Positions 44,863-55,975 of a DNA stretch of 64,000 nucleotides are shown here, piece after piece. A model generated the notes under the pieces. It had not been told where the DNA came from, did no database searches, and was given only the letters and a program-made list of their open reading frames with translations. Location of the stretch: contig CM069872.1 of the NCBI GenBank assembly GCA_036172665.1, positions 21,989,001-22,053,000 on the forward strand, read 5' to 3'. The translations under genes and the position numbers were made by a program. Source of the stretch: Prosopocoilus inquinatus. Its lineage: Eukaryota; Arthropoda; Insecta; Coleoptera; Lucanidae. Position 1 is the first letter of the stretch; each line of letters begins with the position of its first letter.

Positions 44863-46095
44863 CTCGTTTGGTAGCATACGATTGACACCTTGTAGTGGAA
44901 CTTCTTCTACCTGGCGATCTTCTGTCTTGCTTTTAATGCTAGCTAATATATTCTTACATAAATATAGCGTGATACAAACATTCAATGTGATGATTATTAA
45001 GGCGGTGGCGGAGAAATGGGTTACATTCAATATATGGTATAGAGGCACGTTGTCATCTAAGGATGCGGCTTCTTGTTTTAGATTTTCTATATCATCTAAA
45101 TGTTTTAATTGTAATTTTACAGTTTTTCTGGGTGTATAATAAGTCACTTTTATAGGAGAAAATGTGAAATTATTAACAATGTTTTCAAATGTTTGTTCTT
45201 CTGATGATTGACTTACAATTATTTTCCGAAGAAAAAAGGACATTGTTCCTAACCTTAGTATAATTAATTTTATGCGAACATTCCTCAACGATTTCTATGC
45301 TACATTTACACGACACTAACACTTTTCCGCCTCTTAATTGCGTATATAATTTGTAGTTATTATTAATCGAGGCAAACGTGCAATTGTCACTAGTTATAAG
45401 GGAATATTCACTTGCTTGAAGTTTATCAGAACAAATAGTTTGTTTCTCGATCACTTTACAATCTTCGTTGGTCCATAATTCTCTACGAGCGTTGTTCACG
45501 TGATACTTCATTGGTGGAAGGAGAACATTATCCTCAGCGTTTGGTATGGGATAGATTCTCGAGTATTGGTATAGGGAAGGGTTTAATATGGGTATGTACA
45601 GAATACACGTTACGGTGTCTTTTACCGAAACTACTTGGAATTTAGAAAATTCTAACACTTTAAGAATGTGAATGGAATCTAAATCTGGTAGTTCGTTTCG
45701 ATTATAAATTAATTTTAAGTGGTTGATAATTTCGATCAATTCGGAAATGGCTATAGTTTCTAAATTTGTAATTTCTGAAGATGCTAGCAAGATTGTTCTT
45801 TCAATACTGTGGAGGATATCGAGAAGTTTCATGCTTAGATAATTATTATATTGAATCGCGATATTTACTTCAAGAACATCACTCATTTCCTCTAAGGCCT
45901 GGACTGATGTTTTTAAATTCTCTTGAATTTTTGATAAATCTTTCTAATACCTTTCTGTAATATGATTCGCAAAGGAAGTGTGCTTACTTATCTGTTTGAC
46001 TATGTTTTCCTTGTTTTGATACAGGAGTTTTATGTTGTCGTTGATTTCGTTCAGGTCATCATTGTCGGGTTTACCTGTTATGTATTTTATTATAG

Positions 46096-46507
46096 AAAAA
46101 TTTTGTGCAAATCGTTTTTGATTGCAGTGAAAACCTCGAGCAGCCTCTGGACAGCTGTTTCAGCCCTGCTTGGGGCTTCTTCGGCAGAAACGTAGCTCGA
46201 CATTCCCACTGCAGACCAAAAACGACTTGCCCAATTTATTCGCATTTGCGATGTAAGAATGATGAACAGATAAAATAGCGACATCTTACTATCGCTTTTT
46301 GACCTGACATTGCAGTAGGAGGTTTTCACTGCAATCAAAAACGATTTGCACAAAATTTTTCTAAATCTTTCATTAATGCTTTGACAGCAAGCATGGCCGC
46401 CTTGCATGGAGGATTTATTAGGAGCAAATCCCGCTTCAATTTGTCTATCCTACTGCAATGTCAGGTCAAAAAGCGATAGTAAGATGTCGCTATTTTGTCT
46501 GTTCATC
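46096..46507 (-). mobile_element. Hammerhead-ribozyme retroposon (retrozyme-like), copy B
   Basis: A 412-bp insertion in the env relic, flanked by the 12-bp direct repeat ATTTTATTATAG (46084-46095, 46508-46519). It starts with an inverted copy of the 313-bp family (46096-46321) and continues with a sense copy ending TGTTCATC (46322-46507). The flanking env codons continue across the insertion once it and one repeat are ignored, which confirms the target-site duplication. Confidence 0.85.
46136..46200 (-). ncRNA. Hammerhead ribozyme, core-mutated (copy B)
   Basis: All hammerhead elements are present on the minus strand, but the core reads CCGAAGA (46184-46178) instead of CUGANGA. The U4-to-C change at an invariant position should abolish or strongly reduce cleavage. 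Confidence 0.75.
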
Positions 46508-46929
46508 ATTTTATTATAGTTCCTAAAATGTTTACTAGAGCACGCTTGGAACGGTATTTGAATTTCGCTAATTGACTTTCAATTTCGTTACAATTTCCTC
46601 TTAGAACATCAACCAACTGTTCGTTTGTAGTATTAACGCTTTTTGAATCTAAGATGACTAGGTTATTTAATATCTTAAAGTAACTTATCTCTATCATACT
46701 AATATTAAAATAAAAATAAAACTTATGCGAGTGATCGTATAGTTTCGTGGTCCCAAGACTTTGGGTATAATAGCCATTAGTCCTAATTGTTTCTACGCGA
46801 AGGCCCTGGCTGTGGCTCGTCAGGATCCACCTGTAAAGAAAAACTTTTCTTGACGCGTTTTATTTTTCTTTTATGAGTATTTGCGTGTCTGTTCGAGCTT
46901 TCCCTTATACCCTCAATTTTATTTTTGTT

Positions 46930-48960
46930 AATAGTTATGATGTTACGTTGACCTTGTCATAATACGGGTCGGTTTTTCTTATCCTTTGCCTAGTGAAGTA
47001 GACTATTGGTTCTTTAACTTCGACATCTAAATCTTTGTCTTTGTTTCTTTTATTAAATATTTCATTTCCTCTCCTTAATTGCTTGTGGTATAATTGTTCA
47101 TAGAAGGGTAATAGTTACTCTTTTCGTCTTTCATTATAGCTTTCGTAAACTGTTTTTTCTAGATCGATTTCGTGGGCGTTTAGGTTTTCATAAGGTCCAT
47201 AAAGTAAGGAAAAAGGGGTATATCCGGTAGCAGAATGGATTGATTGATTGTATATTAATGTGGCTCTTATCATTAAGTTTTGCGCCGTTTCTTGTTTATG
47301 GCTTTGGCAATACTGTATTTTTACAATAGAGTAGAGTGAATTCTCTCTATAGGCGAATTAGAGTTGCTATTATAATTAGTAGTATAGTGTAGCTCGATTT
47401 TGAATAATGCGCAGTGCTCTTTAAAAACATTGTTTTTAAATTCCTTGCCTTCGTCACATACAATTTTCTTCGGGTAACCATGGTGGGCAAAGTAATGGCG
47501 TAACTTGTTTAGTACGGTTATGCCGGTGGTGTCTTTGACAAAGTAGGCCTGGGTATAGCGGGTAAATAAGTCAATTATGGTTAAGAATTTATTATTTTCG
47601 AAACTGAACGTATCGATGTGGATTACATCAAAGGGTCTCTTTGCTAACATGGGTCCTGAAAACTGGATCTTATAGGGATTTCTGTCATATTTGTTTATGA
47701 GCCACGTTTCGCATTCATTAATAACTTTATTGATTTTCGTTTTCATATCCGGCCAATAATATTTTTGTTTTGGGTGATTATAGGTTTCTGAGATTCCATT
47801 ATGATTGTTACCGTGATATTCTTCAATTGTCTTTGTTTGATCATCAGATTTTTCTAAATCTATAGCGAGTGTATTACACTTTATAATTTGCACGTTACTA
47901 TTAAAAGTATTTTGAGCCGTCCTTCTAAAAATGTCTTCTAGCTCTTTATCTTTAAAATAGATACCGTACATAATTTTTGGATCTACAATTTCTCTTATTG
48001 CGCGCGTAATGTTTTTTCCTCGTCACCGTGTCTTATTGAAATTTCATAGTTATGTTTCGAGAAGGGTCTTTTGTATTCGGTTTTATATTGATTTCCCAAT
48101 TTCAATATCAAACGATTCATAAACTGGTTGATCGGTTTATCAGATATTGCCGTTGTAAACACGGGTTCTTCTATTGCAGTGTGTTGCATGTTGTCGGTGT
48201 CTTCAGCTCTTTCTATCTCGTTTGTTACATCATTGTTCAATATTTCGTCACACTCTTCAAGGGTTAATTCTTACGGCTGGTCAATATTAGGAAGGATTGA
48301 GAGGTCAAGATCGGGTTCTTCAACTACTGTTTCATTTGTATTGATTTCAATCCGTGATAACGCGTCTGCTACAGAGTTCTATTTACCTTTTTTATATTGT
48401 ATTTTTAATCGAACTCTTCAAGTCTTAATCTCCATTTGATTAGTCTCGAATTTGGGTCTTTGAGTGAAAGTAACCATACTAATGGTTTATGGTCCGTTTC
48501 TATGACGAATTGTTTACCATAGATCTAGGGACGGAAATGTTTCGTCGTTTCTACGATAGCTAGTAATTCGCGTTCAATGGTTGAATTGTTTCGCTCTGCG
48601 CTATTTACTGTTCTCGAATAGAACGCAATCGGTTTAGCGGTTTGTGACAGTACACCACTTATGGCAACATTGAACGCGCCGGTTGTTACATGAAATGTTT
48701 TTTCAAAGTCCGGGTATGCTAATATGGGGGCGTTAGTTAATAATTCTTTACATAATTGAAAGCATTGCACATAATCGTGATTGTTCGTGTCGATTTTCAT
48801 ACCTTTCTTTAGACATTTCGTAAAGGGTGCACTACTTTTGCGAAGTTTTTTATGAAACGTCGGTAATATCCGATTAATCCAAGAAACACTTTGATTTCCT
48901 TCGTACTCCTGGGGAGCGGGTATTTTCTTACAGCTTCTATTTTCGCAGGGTTCGATTTTA
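46930..48960 (-). pseudogene. pol: Errantivirus-like Gypsy Pol remnants (RNase H and integrase)
   Basis: From right to left: an RT thumb/connection block [17 protein letters not shown] (~48850-48900); RNase H with PILAYPDFEKTFHVTTGAFNVAISGVLSQ (48525-48800; the first Asp of TDAS-type motifs is replaced by GAF) and ETDHKPLVWLLSLKD (~48440-48520); a linker (47995-48240); integrase 47321-47971 with YWPDMKTKINKVINECETW (second zinc Cys lost), VIHIDTFSF (Asp), CDEGKEFKNN (Asp) and [10 protein letters not shown] (Glu); and an integrase tail [17 protein letters not shown] (~47160-47260). Gag, protease and RT palm are missing. Stops and shifts are frequent. Confidence 0.88.
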
Positions 48961-48961
48961 T

Positions 48962-49375
48962 TTATTTATTATTATTATTTTTTATGTCATTGCGTTCTTC
49001 TGCTCTTTGTTTTTGTCCTATGACACGATGTTCTATTGTTGCACGTAATAGGTCATGTTTTTTTGAACCCACATTTTTGGAAGCTTGTGATACAGGATTT
49101 TGTATTTGCTCTTGCTCTGCCCCTTCCTCGTGCTCTACTCTGCTCTGTATATCATTTTCTTCATCAATTAGATTTTCAGATAAAGGCGAATTGGTACCGT
49201 AATTTCTGAGATTTTCATCATTTTCTTCTATCGTATTTTCTACGTTTCCTGTTGTGCCTCTATTACTACCCATATACGGTAGAAGAAGTTCCATCTGTTT
49301 TTGGTATGTCCATAACTTTATTTTATTTTTTTGCTGCATCTCCACTTTTCTTTTTTCCTTGTCGTCGCAAGGCAT
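48962..49375 (-). pseudogene. MADF/BESS-like accessory protein C-terminal fragment
   Basis: The frame MPCDDKEKRKVEMQQK...WTYQKQMELLLPYMGSNRGTTGNV resembles the region after a MADF DNA-binding domain, with an acidic linker and a basic charged tail (SKNVGSKKHDLLRATIEHR...). This pattern occurs in the accessory gene of PIF/Harbinger elements, and a MADF first exon lies at about 52455-52615. No terminal repeats tie it to an element. Low certainty. Confidence 0.4.
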
Positions 49376-49499
49376 CGAGATGGCAGTCTCTTAATTTACG
49401 CTAAATGTCTTTCACTTCTTGAAATAAATGAAAATATTAAATTGTTGTCCAAAATTGCCAATTAAAACAAAAAGTTTCATATAAAAGTTTTATATTTAA

Positions 49500-51651
49500 C
49501 TAGGCGCGCCCGATTTTTTGATATAAAGAGGCGCGTGGTGTATTTTATACTCCAGCATTAATATGCAAGTTTTTATTTATCTAAATTATCTTTACATAAA
49601 AAAAAATATTCAAATACAGTTAACAATAAAGGGAAGAGTAAAAAAAATTGTTATCTATATATTTTTGCAAAAAAAAACACAACAAACTTGAAAAGTAGAA
49701 GAAAATAAAAATATGTTGCCACAGATACATTAATCATTACTGCAATCCTTGCATATTACAACCTTTGTTACATGTTTTTTGCACGCCAACCTATGACACT
49801 TACTGCGGTACGGTCTTCTTGTATGGGAGTTTTGAATTTTGCGAATATTTGCTGTTGTCGGTTGGCAAAGTCTTAATATGTGCCCTTTCTATAAGATGTG
49901 GTTTCATTAATGACATTGCAAGGCTTTTCAAGAAATTTCTTCTAAATTTGCAAGGAGCCATAGTATTTTTGCAATTATATATAAATTTGGCTATTAATTC
50001 CCGTTATATTTAGTAATTGGAAAAATACATACAGAGGGCATCTACGTATTCTTCTGGATACTGAATAGGTACCGCACATTTGATCCACGGTATCCACGCC
50101 TCCTTTAGTACTGTTATAAAAATGTATAATTTCCGGTTTCTGCGTCTCACGGTTTATTTCTGCATCGCTATGCATAGTAGAAATCAATACAACAGATTAG
50201 TTCTTTGGAACGTATGACACTATAGATACATCTTTTTGAAATCCAAAGAGGGATGATTTTATCGGCCTCTGTTTATTTGGAAGAAATTCACCCGGTAGCT
50301 CTCGTTTGTTCTTTTTCATTGTCCCAACCATTGTTATCTTGTCTGTCAACAGGGACTGGGAGAGTGGATAACTGGAATACCAATTGTCCCAAGTTAAATT
50401 TCTATTACTTCCTTTATATGGTCCAATTAGTCTATGAACAATATCTGTAGGCGTATTAGAATACTTATATGGTCCTTCAGGTTGCTGGCCGGCCGCAGTA
50501 TAGTTCCAAATCGGATACATAATATGTCTTAAAATCGCACAAAACAAACATTTTTAGGCCATATTTTGCTGGCTTATTTGGCATGTATTGAATGAATCCA
50601 CATCTTCCTCGAAAAGGGACCAACATTTCATCTATTGTCAACTAGGGCCCTACACAATAATTCTTCTTGAAATTTTCAACGACCGAGTCAAATGTATACC
50701 ATATTGCGGCCAGTTTATCAGTTATCTTTCTCACTTCTCTTGTACGAATGTCATCAAATCTGATCGCAGAAAGCAAAAACAAGAACCTTTTGTAGTTATT
50801 GTTTTGTAGTTAGTACTCATGCATGCTCTAAAAATCTCAATTCCTGTGCCATCATTTGTCCATAATTCAATAAAATTAGTTTAATTAATTAGGTCTTTCA
50901 TAAAGTTCCTGTCTTCTTTCAATTACAATATTTGTACAAAAGATAACATATTCAACAAGGTCAACAAGAAAATGTTTGTGGAAAGCTGTAAGTTCGTCAG
51001 TTATATCACGTGCATTTTGTTTTAGTCCAGGCAAAAATGTGGTGATGTGGTATTTTTTCTACTGGTTTTGCTAAATTTTTTTGGTTTTTGCTCCATAATG
51101 TCACTTTATCTTTGCCGACAAATTTTTCTCGTCCGCTAAATGAGGAATCATCTGACAATTGGTTTTCATCATCCCTTCCTTCGAGTTCGGATTCAGAATC
51201 ATGGTCACGTTTCTCTACAATCTCTTCCTCAGATTCATTTTCTGTTCCACCTACATCATCTTCAGATTCATCATTCATGATTACCGCAGCCATAAGTTGT
51301 AGTTCTGCATCAGTCAATTTTTTAGAATTTCTTACTTCCACGCGGTCCCTGTAATGTAACATTTTTCATTATTTACATAATAGTTGTAAAGTTATACTTT
51401 GTTTTTGGGGATAATAGTAAGATAAAAAATACTTACATGTCTAGGCGCACGGAATATTGTATGCACCTTGATGTGTTGTGAAACTAATATCATCCAAAAT
51501 TTCAACAGTCTGTCGTAACCACACTAAGCAAAAGATAAAACTGCGATGATAAGTTAGGTAATGTGAAATGAGTGGATGTAGCGTTAGAACAAAATTATAG
51601 TTATTTCAAGAGAATTGGTGTACAAAATACACCAACGCGCCTAGTTGAGGG
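49500..51651 (-). mobile_element. piggyBac-type transposon
   Basis: 2152 bp flanked by TTAA (49496-49499, 51652-51655). The right end is CCCTCAACTAGGCGCG (reverse complement); the left shares CTAGGCGCG, and both ends then have GGTGTATTTT followed by TATACTCC or GTACACC, an inverted internal pair. It carries a broken piggyBac transposase on the minus strand. Confidence 0.88.
49730..51362 (-). pseudogene. piggyBac transposase, broken
   Basis: The acidic N-terminus MLHYRDRVEVRNSKKLTD...KWSK-like VTLWSKNQKN (51362-51006) is followed, through stops, by [54 protein letters not shown] (first Asp), TWDNWYSSYPL (second Asp), DKITMVGTMKKNKRELP, and STKGGVDTVDQMCGTYS (third Asp). A Cys/His-rich tail (KCHRLACKKHVTKVVICKDC) ends at 49730. 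A stop before LTIDEM and several shifts in 50550-51000 disable it, although the three catalytic Asp positions remain. Confidence 0.92.
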
Positions 51652-51654
51652 TTA

Positions 51655-52370
51655 AGCAGTGTAATTGATTGTAGGTATTTAACGACAGGAGATACATTCC
51701 GAACAATAGGATTCTCTTACCGAATGGGAGAAAGAACAGTATAAAAAATAGTGAATGAAGTTTGTAAGTCCATTTGGAAAAGTTTACAACCGCTGTTTAT
51801 ACCAAACCGACAGCAGATATAATGGACACAAGTCGCGTTAGAATTTGAAAGGAATTGGCAATTTTATAATTGTTTCGGTTTTATCGATGGAAAGTATATA
51901 ACGGTAAGAAAACCGCCCCGCAGTGGCTCTTCATTTTTTCATTATAAACAATATTGTTTAATTGTCCTAATGGCTACTGTGGATGCGAATTATAAGTTTA
52001 CTACCATTGATGTAGGTTCCACGGGTCGTTTCAGTGATGGAAACGTATTTTCAAACAGCGGCTTAGGAAGAAAACTAAACAATGGGTCGCTGGATTTAAC
52101 AGCACCAAAGCATTTACCTACTTAGGAATCTATTGTAACTGCAACTACAGGTAAATGATTAAAGCAAGTGTTAACTCTTACTTAATTTGTACTGTTATCA
52201 TTAGGTTGTCTCGAGCACGGCAAACTGTGGAATGCGCGTATGGCGTACTGGCAGCTCGATATCGAGTATATCGGCGGCCATTTGAATGCAAATTGGAAAC
52301 CGTAGATGATATTGTAAAAGCAACATGCGTTCTTCACAATTATTACGCATTATTAAAGAGTTGCTTTTAA
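51655..52370 (+). pseudogene. PIF/Harbinger (DDE_4) transposase relic
   Basis: YLTTGDTFRTIGFSYRMG, then CFGFIDGKYITVRKPPRSGSSFFHYKQYC (first Asp), IVLMATVDANYKFTTIDVGSTGRFSDGNVF, and LSRARQTVECAYGVLAARYRVYRRPF (Glu) with VKATCVLHNYY at the end. The second Asp block is missing and several stops interrupt it. This subtype (GKYITVRKP...GSTGRFSD) differs from the HARBI1-like copies elsewhere in the window. It abuts the piggyBac insertion. Confidence 0.85.
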
Positions 52371-52454
52371 AAACATTCCCGCATTTTATTTTTAGATGTT
52401 TCATTGATTTATTAACTTATATTTATATGTAAATTTAGAATAACAATATTTATT

Positions 52455-52615
52455 TACCATTAGTATAGCTAAGTTCCGTTGCAATTTTGTTCCATATGTG
52501 GTCCTTATATTTTATTCTCATAAAGTCTTTATCACTGGTATCATACAGAACTTTATTTTCTCTTACATATTCTGTTAACAGCTCAATTTCTTGGTCTTAC
52601 GGCACACAATTTATT
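52455..52615 (-). pseudogene. MADF-domain first exon remnant
   Basis: The minus strand reads EIELLTEYVRENKVLYDTSDKDFMRIKYKDHIWNKIATEL, the N-terminal half of a MADF domain, then reaches a GTAAAT donor. No following exon is found nearby. It is convergent with the PIF transposase relic, the arrangement of Harbinger accessory genes. Confidence 0.7.
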
Positions 52616-52643
52616 TGTTGGTAAAACCTACCTACTATACTGG

Positions 52644-52671
52644 GTGTATCAGAAATACGTGTGTTAATTTT
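52644..52671 (+). repeat. 28-bp sequence repeated inverted at 61292-61319
   Basis: Exact 28-bp inverted match 8.6 kb apart (starts GTGTATCAGAAATACG). Neither copy coincides with a called TIR. Confidence 0.85.
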
Positions 52672-52955
52672 AACACGGAGTGCAGTTAGCTAAAAGAAAT
52701 ATTTTTTCTATTTGACAATTTTTATTTAAAACTTTCTAAACTGATTTAAGTCCTTGTTCACAATGAGCGTAAGACATAAGACAAACATAAACGTAAGATT
52801 CACATAAGACATAAGATTTTGTTCCTATTCACAATGACCGTAAAACAACGCATATTTTGAATATACGCAAGCGCAATAGTAAATATATGTATTTGACAGG
52901 TTCACTTGTAAGTTTGGTTAAATCAAATAATAAAATTCTTAATCAAGATTATATC

Positions 52956-53635
52956 ATGGATGATACTCTTACAACACAGTTATTACTCCTATTATTACTA
53001 AAAAGACGTGTAGCACAAAGAAAGTGTTCAAGAGAAAGAAAGGCAAGACGTTGGTGGGTCAGACCTGTCAATTTAAAAAGGGAGAGACGGTTTCAAAGTA
53101 ATTCACTACCAATTCCAATGGAGGTAGCTTTACCGGGAACTGACACGAAGATGTCTCATTTTTTTTTGTTGGTGATGCTGCATTTCCACTATCTAAAAAT
53201 TTAATGAGGCCTTTCTCTGGAAATAAGTTAAATTTATTGCAAGCAGTATATAATTACCGCATCTCAAGAGCTCGCAGGGTGATTGAAAATACATTTGGCA
53301 TATTAGTAGCTAGGTGGAGAATTTTCCACAGAGCAATCTGTGCATCCCCAGAGAATGTGGAGAATATTACAGCTACTATATGTCTACATAATTTTATCAA
53401 ATCTTTCCAGCCAGCCAAGGAACATTATTGCCCAAATAATTTCACTGATGATGATGATGATGTTTTGGGCAAATGGAGGCAAGAAGTTGAAGGCACAATA
53501 CTAAATGGATGCGGTAGACTAGGATCGAATAATGCTGCATGTGTAGCTACCAACATGCGAAACACGTTAGCAAATTATTTTCTTACTCCAGCAGGCTTTA
53601 AAGAAGGCCAAATAGAGTATGTGAAAAGGACATGA
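52956..53635 (+). pseudogene. Harbinger transposase with internal deletion
   Basis: The N-terminus ends in RKARRWWVRPVNLKRERR, the usual Harbinger HTH-side motif, and then jumps directly to LPGTDTKMSHFF; the region that should carry the first catalytic Asp is deleted. A frameshift in a T-run (~53160) precedes VGDAAFPLSKNLMRPFSG (second Asp) and SRARRVIENTFGILVARWRIF (Glu). The C-terminal NITATICLHNFIK block is normal. It cannot be active. Confidence 0.88.
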
Positions 53636-53738
53636 GTTAATCAATACAAAAAAAAATTTATATATCTTCAATATCAAATTTTTTTATTTATGTACATATA
53701 TGTATATAGGTAATCTACTAAAAATACAATATTTTTTA

Positions 53739-54853
53739 TTAGTCACTATATAATATTTTCATTATTTCTAACTTCTTCATTTTTCTTTCACTCACATCAA
53801 CAATTTTACTTATTTCAAATGCTACCAAATTTCCAAAATCTTTTTCGTCCACCTTTGAATTGTGGATAGCATTTAAAGTATTTAAAATAGCATCGTCGAT
53901 AGACTCCTCCACATTACCCCTTTTCTTCTGTAAAACCTCTGTCTTCCTTTTCTTTGCAGGGGTTTCTGCATCTGTAATGCCAAATTCTTAATATGTTTTC
54001 AAGCTGTAACAAGTTTCTTTACCTTTCAATGATCCTGAGGTGCTAGGAGTGGCACGAATATTTAGCACTTCCTCTGCTTGTAATCTAGCCTGCTCCTCAT
54101 TACTTTTCTTTACAGTGGTTTCTACATCTATTAATGTGAGTTTTAATATGTTTTCAAGCCATAACAACTTCCTTTACCTTTCAATAATCCTGAGATGCTA
54201 GGAGTGGCACGAATGTTTAGCATTTCCTCCACTTGTGGTCCTCCCTGCTCATCATTTAATAGCATGCTATCTATAAATACGAATTATTTAACACATATAT
54301 ATATGTATGCATATTTAATATTACCATCCAAGGAAAATGACATTTGAGAACACATATCACTTTCTTCGGTGAAAGGGTGCTCCGAATTTTCTAACTGAAG
54401 CACAGAATATGTCAATTTTTCTTTAGTTGGAATTCGCCTGAAACAAGAGTTTTCGTAAATTGTATATATTAATTTTCCACATGCAATATTTTTTTTATAC
54501 CTTCTTTGTTGTAGAAAATCATCCAGAAACCTTAAGTCGTTGAACCAAGCCCATGTACTTATATCAAAATCACCTGATCCTTATTTATGATTTTCTTTCT
54601 TTCCCTCATATACTTATCCCTTAAATTTTTCCACACCTTCTCACATAGTTCACCTGAAAACACAATATACGTAATGTTTATTGTTTTAATTAGTTTTAAC
54701 AATCAAATTACCTGTTGAATTTAAGCTTCCTCCTATTTCACACCAAATATTTGTTTTTCGAACTACATCTTTGTAATTCTTATCAGCCCTATTGAAAAGG
54801 CATGGTTTTAATTTCACTAATTGGATTAAGGTTTCTATATTGATATTTTCCAT
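53739..54853 (-). pseudogene. MADF-BESS accessory gene of Harbinger
   Basis: Exon 1 (54853-54712) encodes MENINIETLIQLVKLKPCLFN...KDVVRKTNIWCEIGGSLNST; exon 2 starts at 54653 (GELCEKVWKNLRDKYMRERKK), has a one-base shift, then FDISTWAWFNDLRFLDDFLQQRR. Later exons are acidic (YSVLQLENSEHPFTEESD), two near-duplicate exons end in LNIRATPS-S-SG-LK, and the last exon (to 53739) has KKRKTEV and a BESS-like helix (DEKDFGNLVAFEISKI...MKKLEIMKIL). MADF domains bind DNA and BESS domains mediate protein contacts; a role in Harbinger transposition is inferred. The frameshift in exon 2 probably inactivates it. Confidence 0.75.
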
Positions 54854-55541
54854 CACCTTGCTGTAGATTACAGTAAAAGTTACCCGTCACCACTACAATA
54901 ATATACATGATTCTTACCTATAGATAAATTATTTTGTAAATGTAAAAACGACTGGTGTTGCGTTGCTGTGCCCAAGCAGGAGCAACTTCTTTCTAGTTAA
55001 ATAAACTCACTGAATTCCTACTTTTGAATTAATATTTACACTTAAACTATGCTAATGAATTGATACGATACTATCTACACTTATTTTAAAATACAACAAT
55101 TGTCGTATTAGACAAACTTCTAAATTAATTGAGGTTAGCTGCGTTTGTATTTCTGCCAACTCAGAAACATTAAAACATTAAAAGTTACTAGTTTTTACAT
55201 AGCGCGTGCATAAGAAATACATAAAGTTGAATTATTCTCAACTTTACGTATTTTTTACGTTTACACATAACACATCCATAAGATATAAGATTTCTTGCGG
55301 TCACTGTGAACGGTTACACTGCTTTCCCATTATTCAACTTTACGTATTGTGTGTATCTTATGTCTTTCTTATGTGTTACGTCCATTGTGAACAAGCACTA
55401 AGAATTGAAACGTATTACGTATTAAAATCTATACCCGCCTCTGGTTAAGGCCGGGAAATTCTGTTGTCATAGAAACGAAAAAAGTCACAAAAAGCCAATT
55501 GTTAAAATGTCATATTTACTAAATTTGAACAAAAATTGCAT

Positions 55542-55975
55542 TTATAATTTGTCGGAAACAAATAATTGTTCATTATTGTAGGTTTCCATAATCCTTAAAA
55601 ACAGCGAAGGAAAGTTGTAATTGCACATAACTATTGCACTTTTAAAATTTGCCAAACTGTCACGTGCGATACACCTTGCTGAAGTGCATATCTTCGGGTA
55701 ATTGTACCAGCAACATTTAGAATATCCAAAATGTTTTCTCCAACATTCAGTACGAGGTCTGCTATGGTCTTGGGCTAGAAGTTGAAATGAGCCATGATCC
55801 TGGAGAATTTGGACAGTTAATTGAAATGTATGGCTTTTTGGTAAAATACGATTAGGAAACGAACTACAGTCTTCAGAATGGAAGCATTCTGCATTTCCAC
55901 AAGCTCTACGATACACCACGAGAGTATCTGTTAATTCTTGATCAGAAAAGTTTTGTACGTTTATAAAAATGACAA
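55542..55975 (-). pseudogene. DUF4817-like helix-turn-helix fragment
   Basis: The minus strand reads FSDQELTDTLVVYRRACGNA, then SSFPNRILPKSHTFQLTVQILQDHGSFQ and QDHSRPRT, the pattern of the insect DUF4817 HTH domain. After a one-base shift it gives ENILDILNVAGTITRRYALQQGVSHVTVWQILK, a second HTH. These domains are common in transposon-associated insect proteins. No catalytic domain follows. Confidence 0.6.

Larger units (their letters stand above)
44848..46697 (-). pseudogene. env: Envelope-like glycoprotein of errantivirus-like relic, broken
   Basis: A degraded env-like gene of the Gypsy/errantivirus fusion-protein type. Visible parts: a basic cleavage-like motif RSKR followed by a hydrophobic segment (46506-46560), a middle region with several Cys (45185-45886), and a C-terminal segment with a hydrophobic transmembrane stretch (FSATALIIITLNVCITL) and short tail (44848-45288). 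Breaks seen: the ribozyme retroposon at 46096-46507, a stop or shift near 45890-45950, and a frameshift near 45240. It is not functional as it stands. Assignment rests on this layout and on the Gypsy integrase immediately upstream. Confidence 0.75.
52750..55398. mobile_element. PIF/Harbinger element, internally deleted (group C ends)
   Basis: 2649 bp with ends GTCCTTGTTCACAATGAGC and the reverse complement of GTGCTTGTTCACAATGGAC, flanked by TAA TSDs (52747-52749, 55399-55401). It holds a deleted transposase (+, 52956-53635) and a MADF-BESS gene (-, 54853-53739), tail to tail 103 bp apart. Subterminal repeats with ACATAAGAC/GTCTTATGT occur at both ends. Confidence 0.92.
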
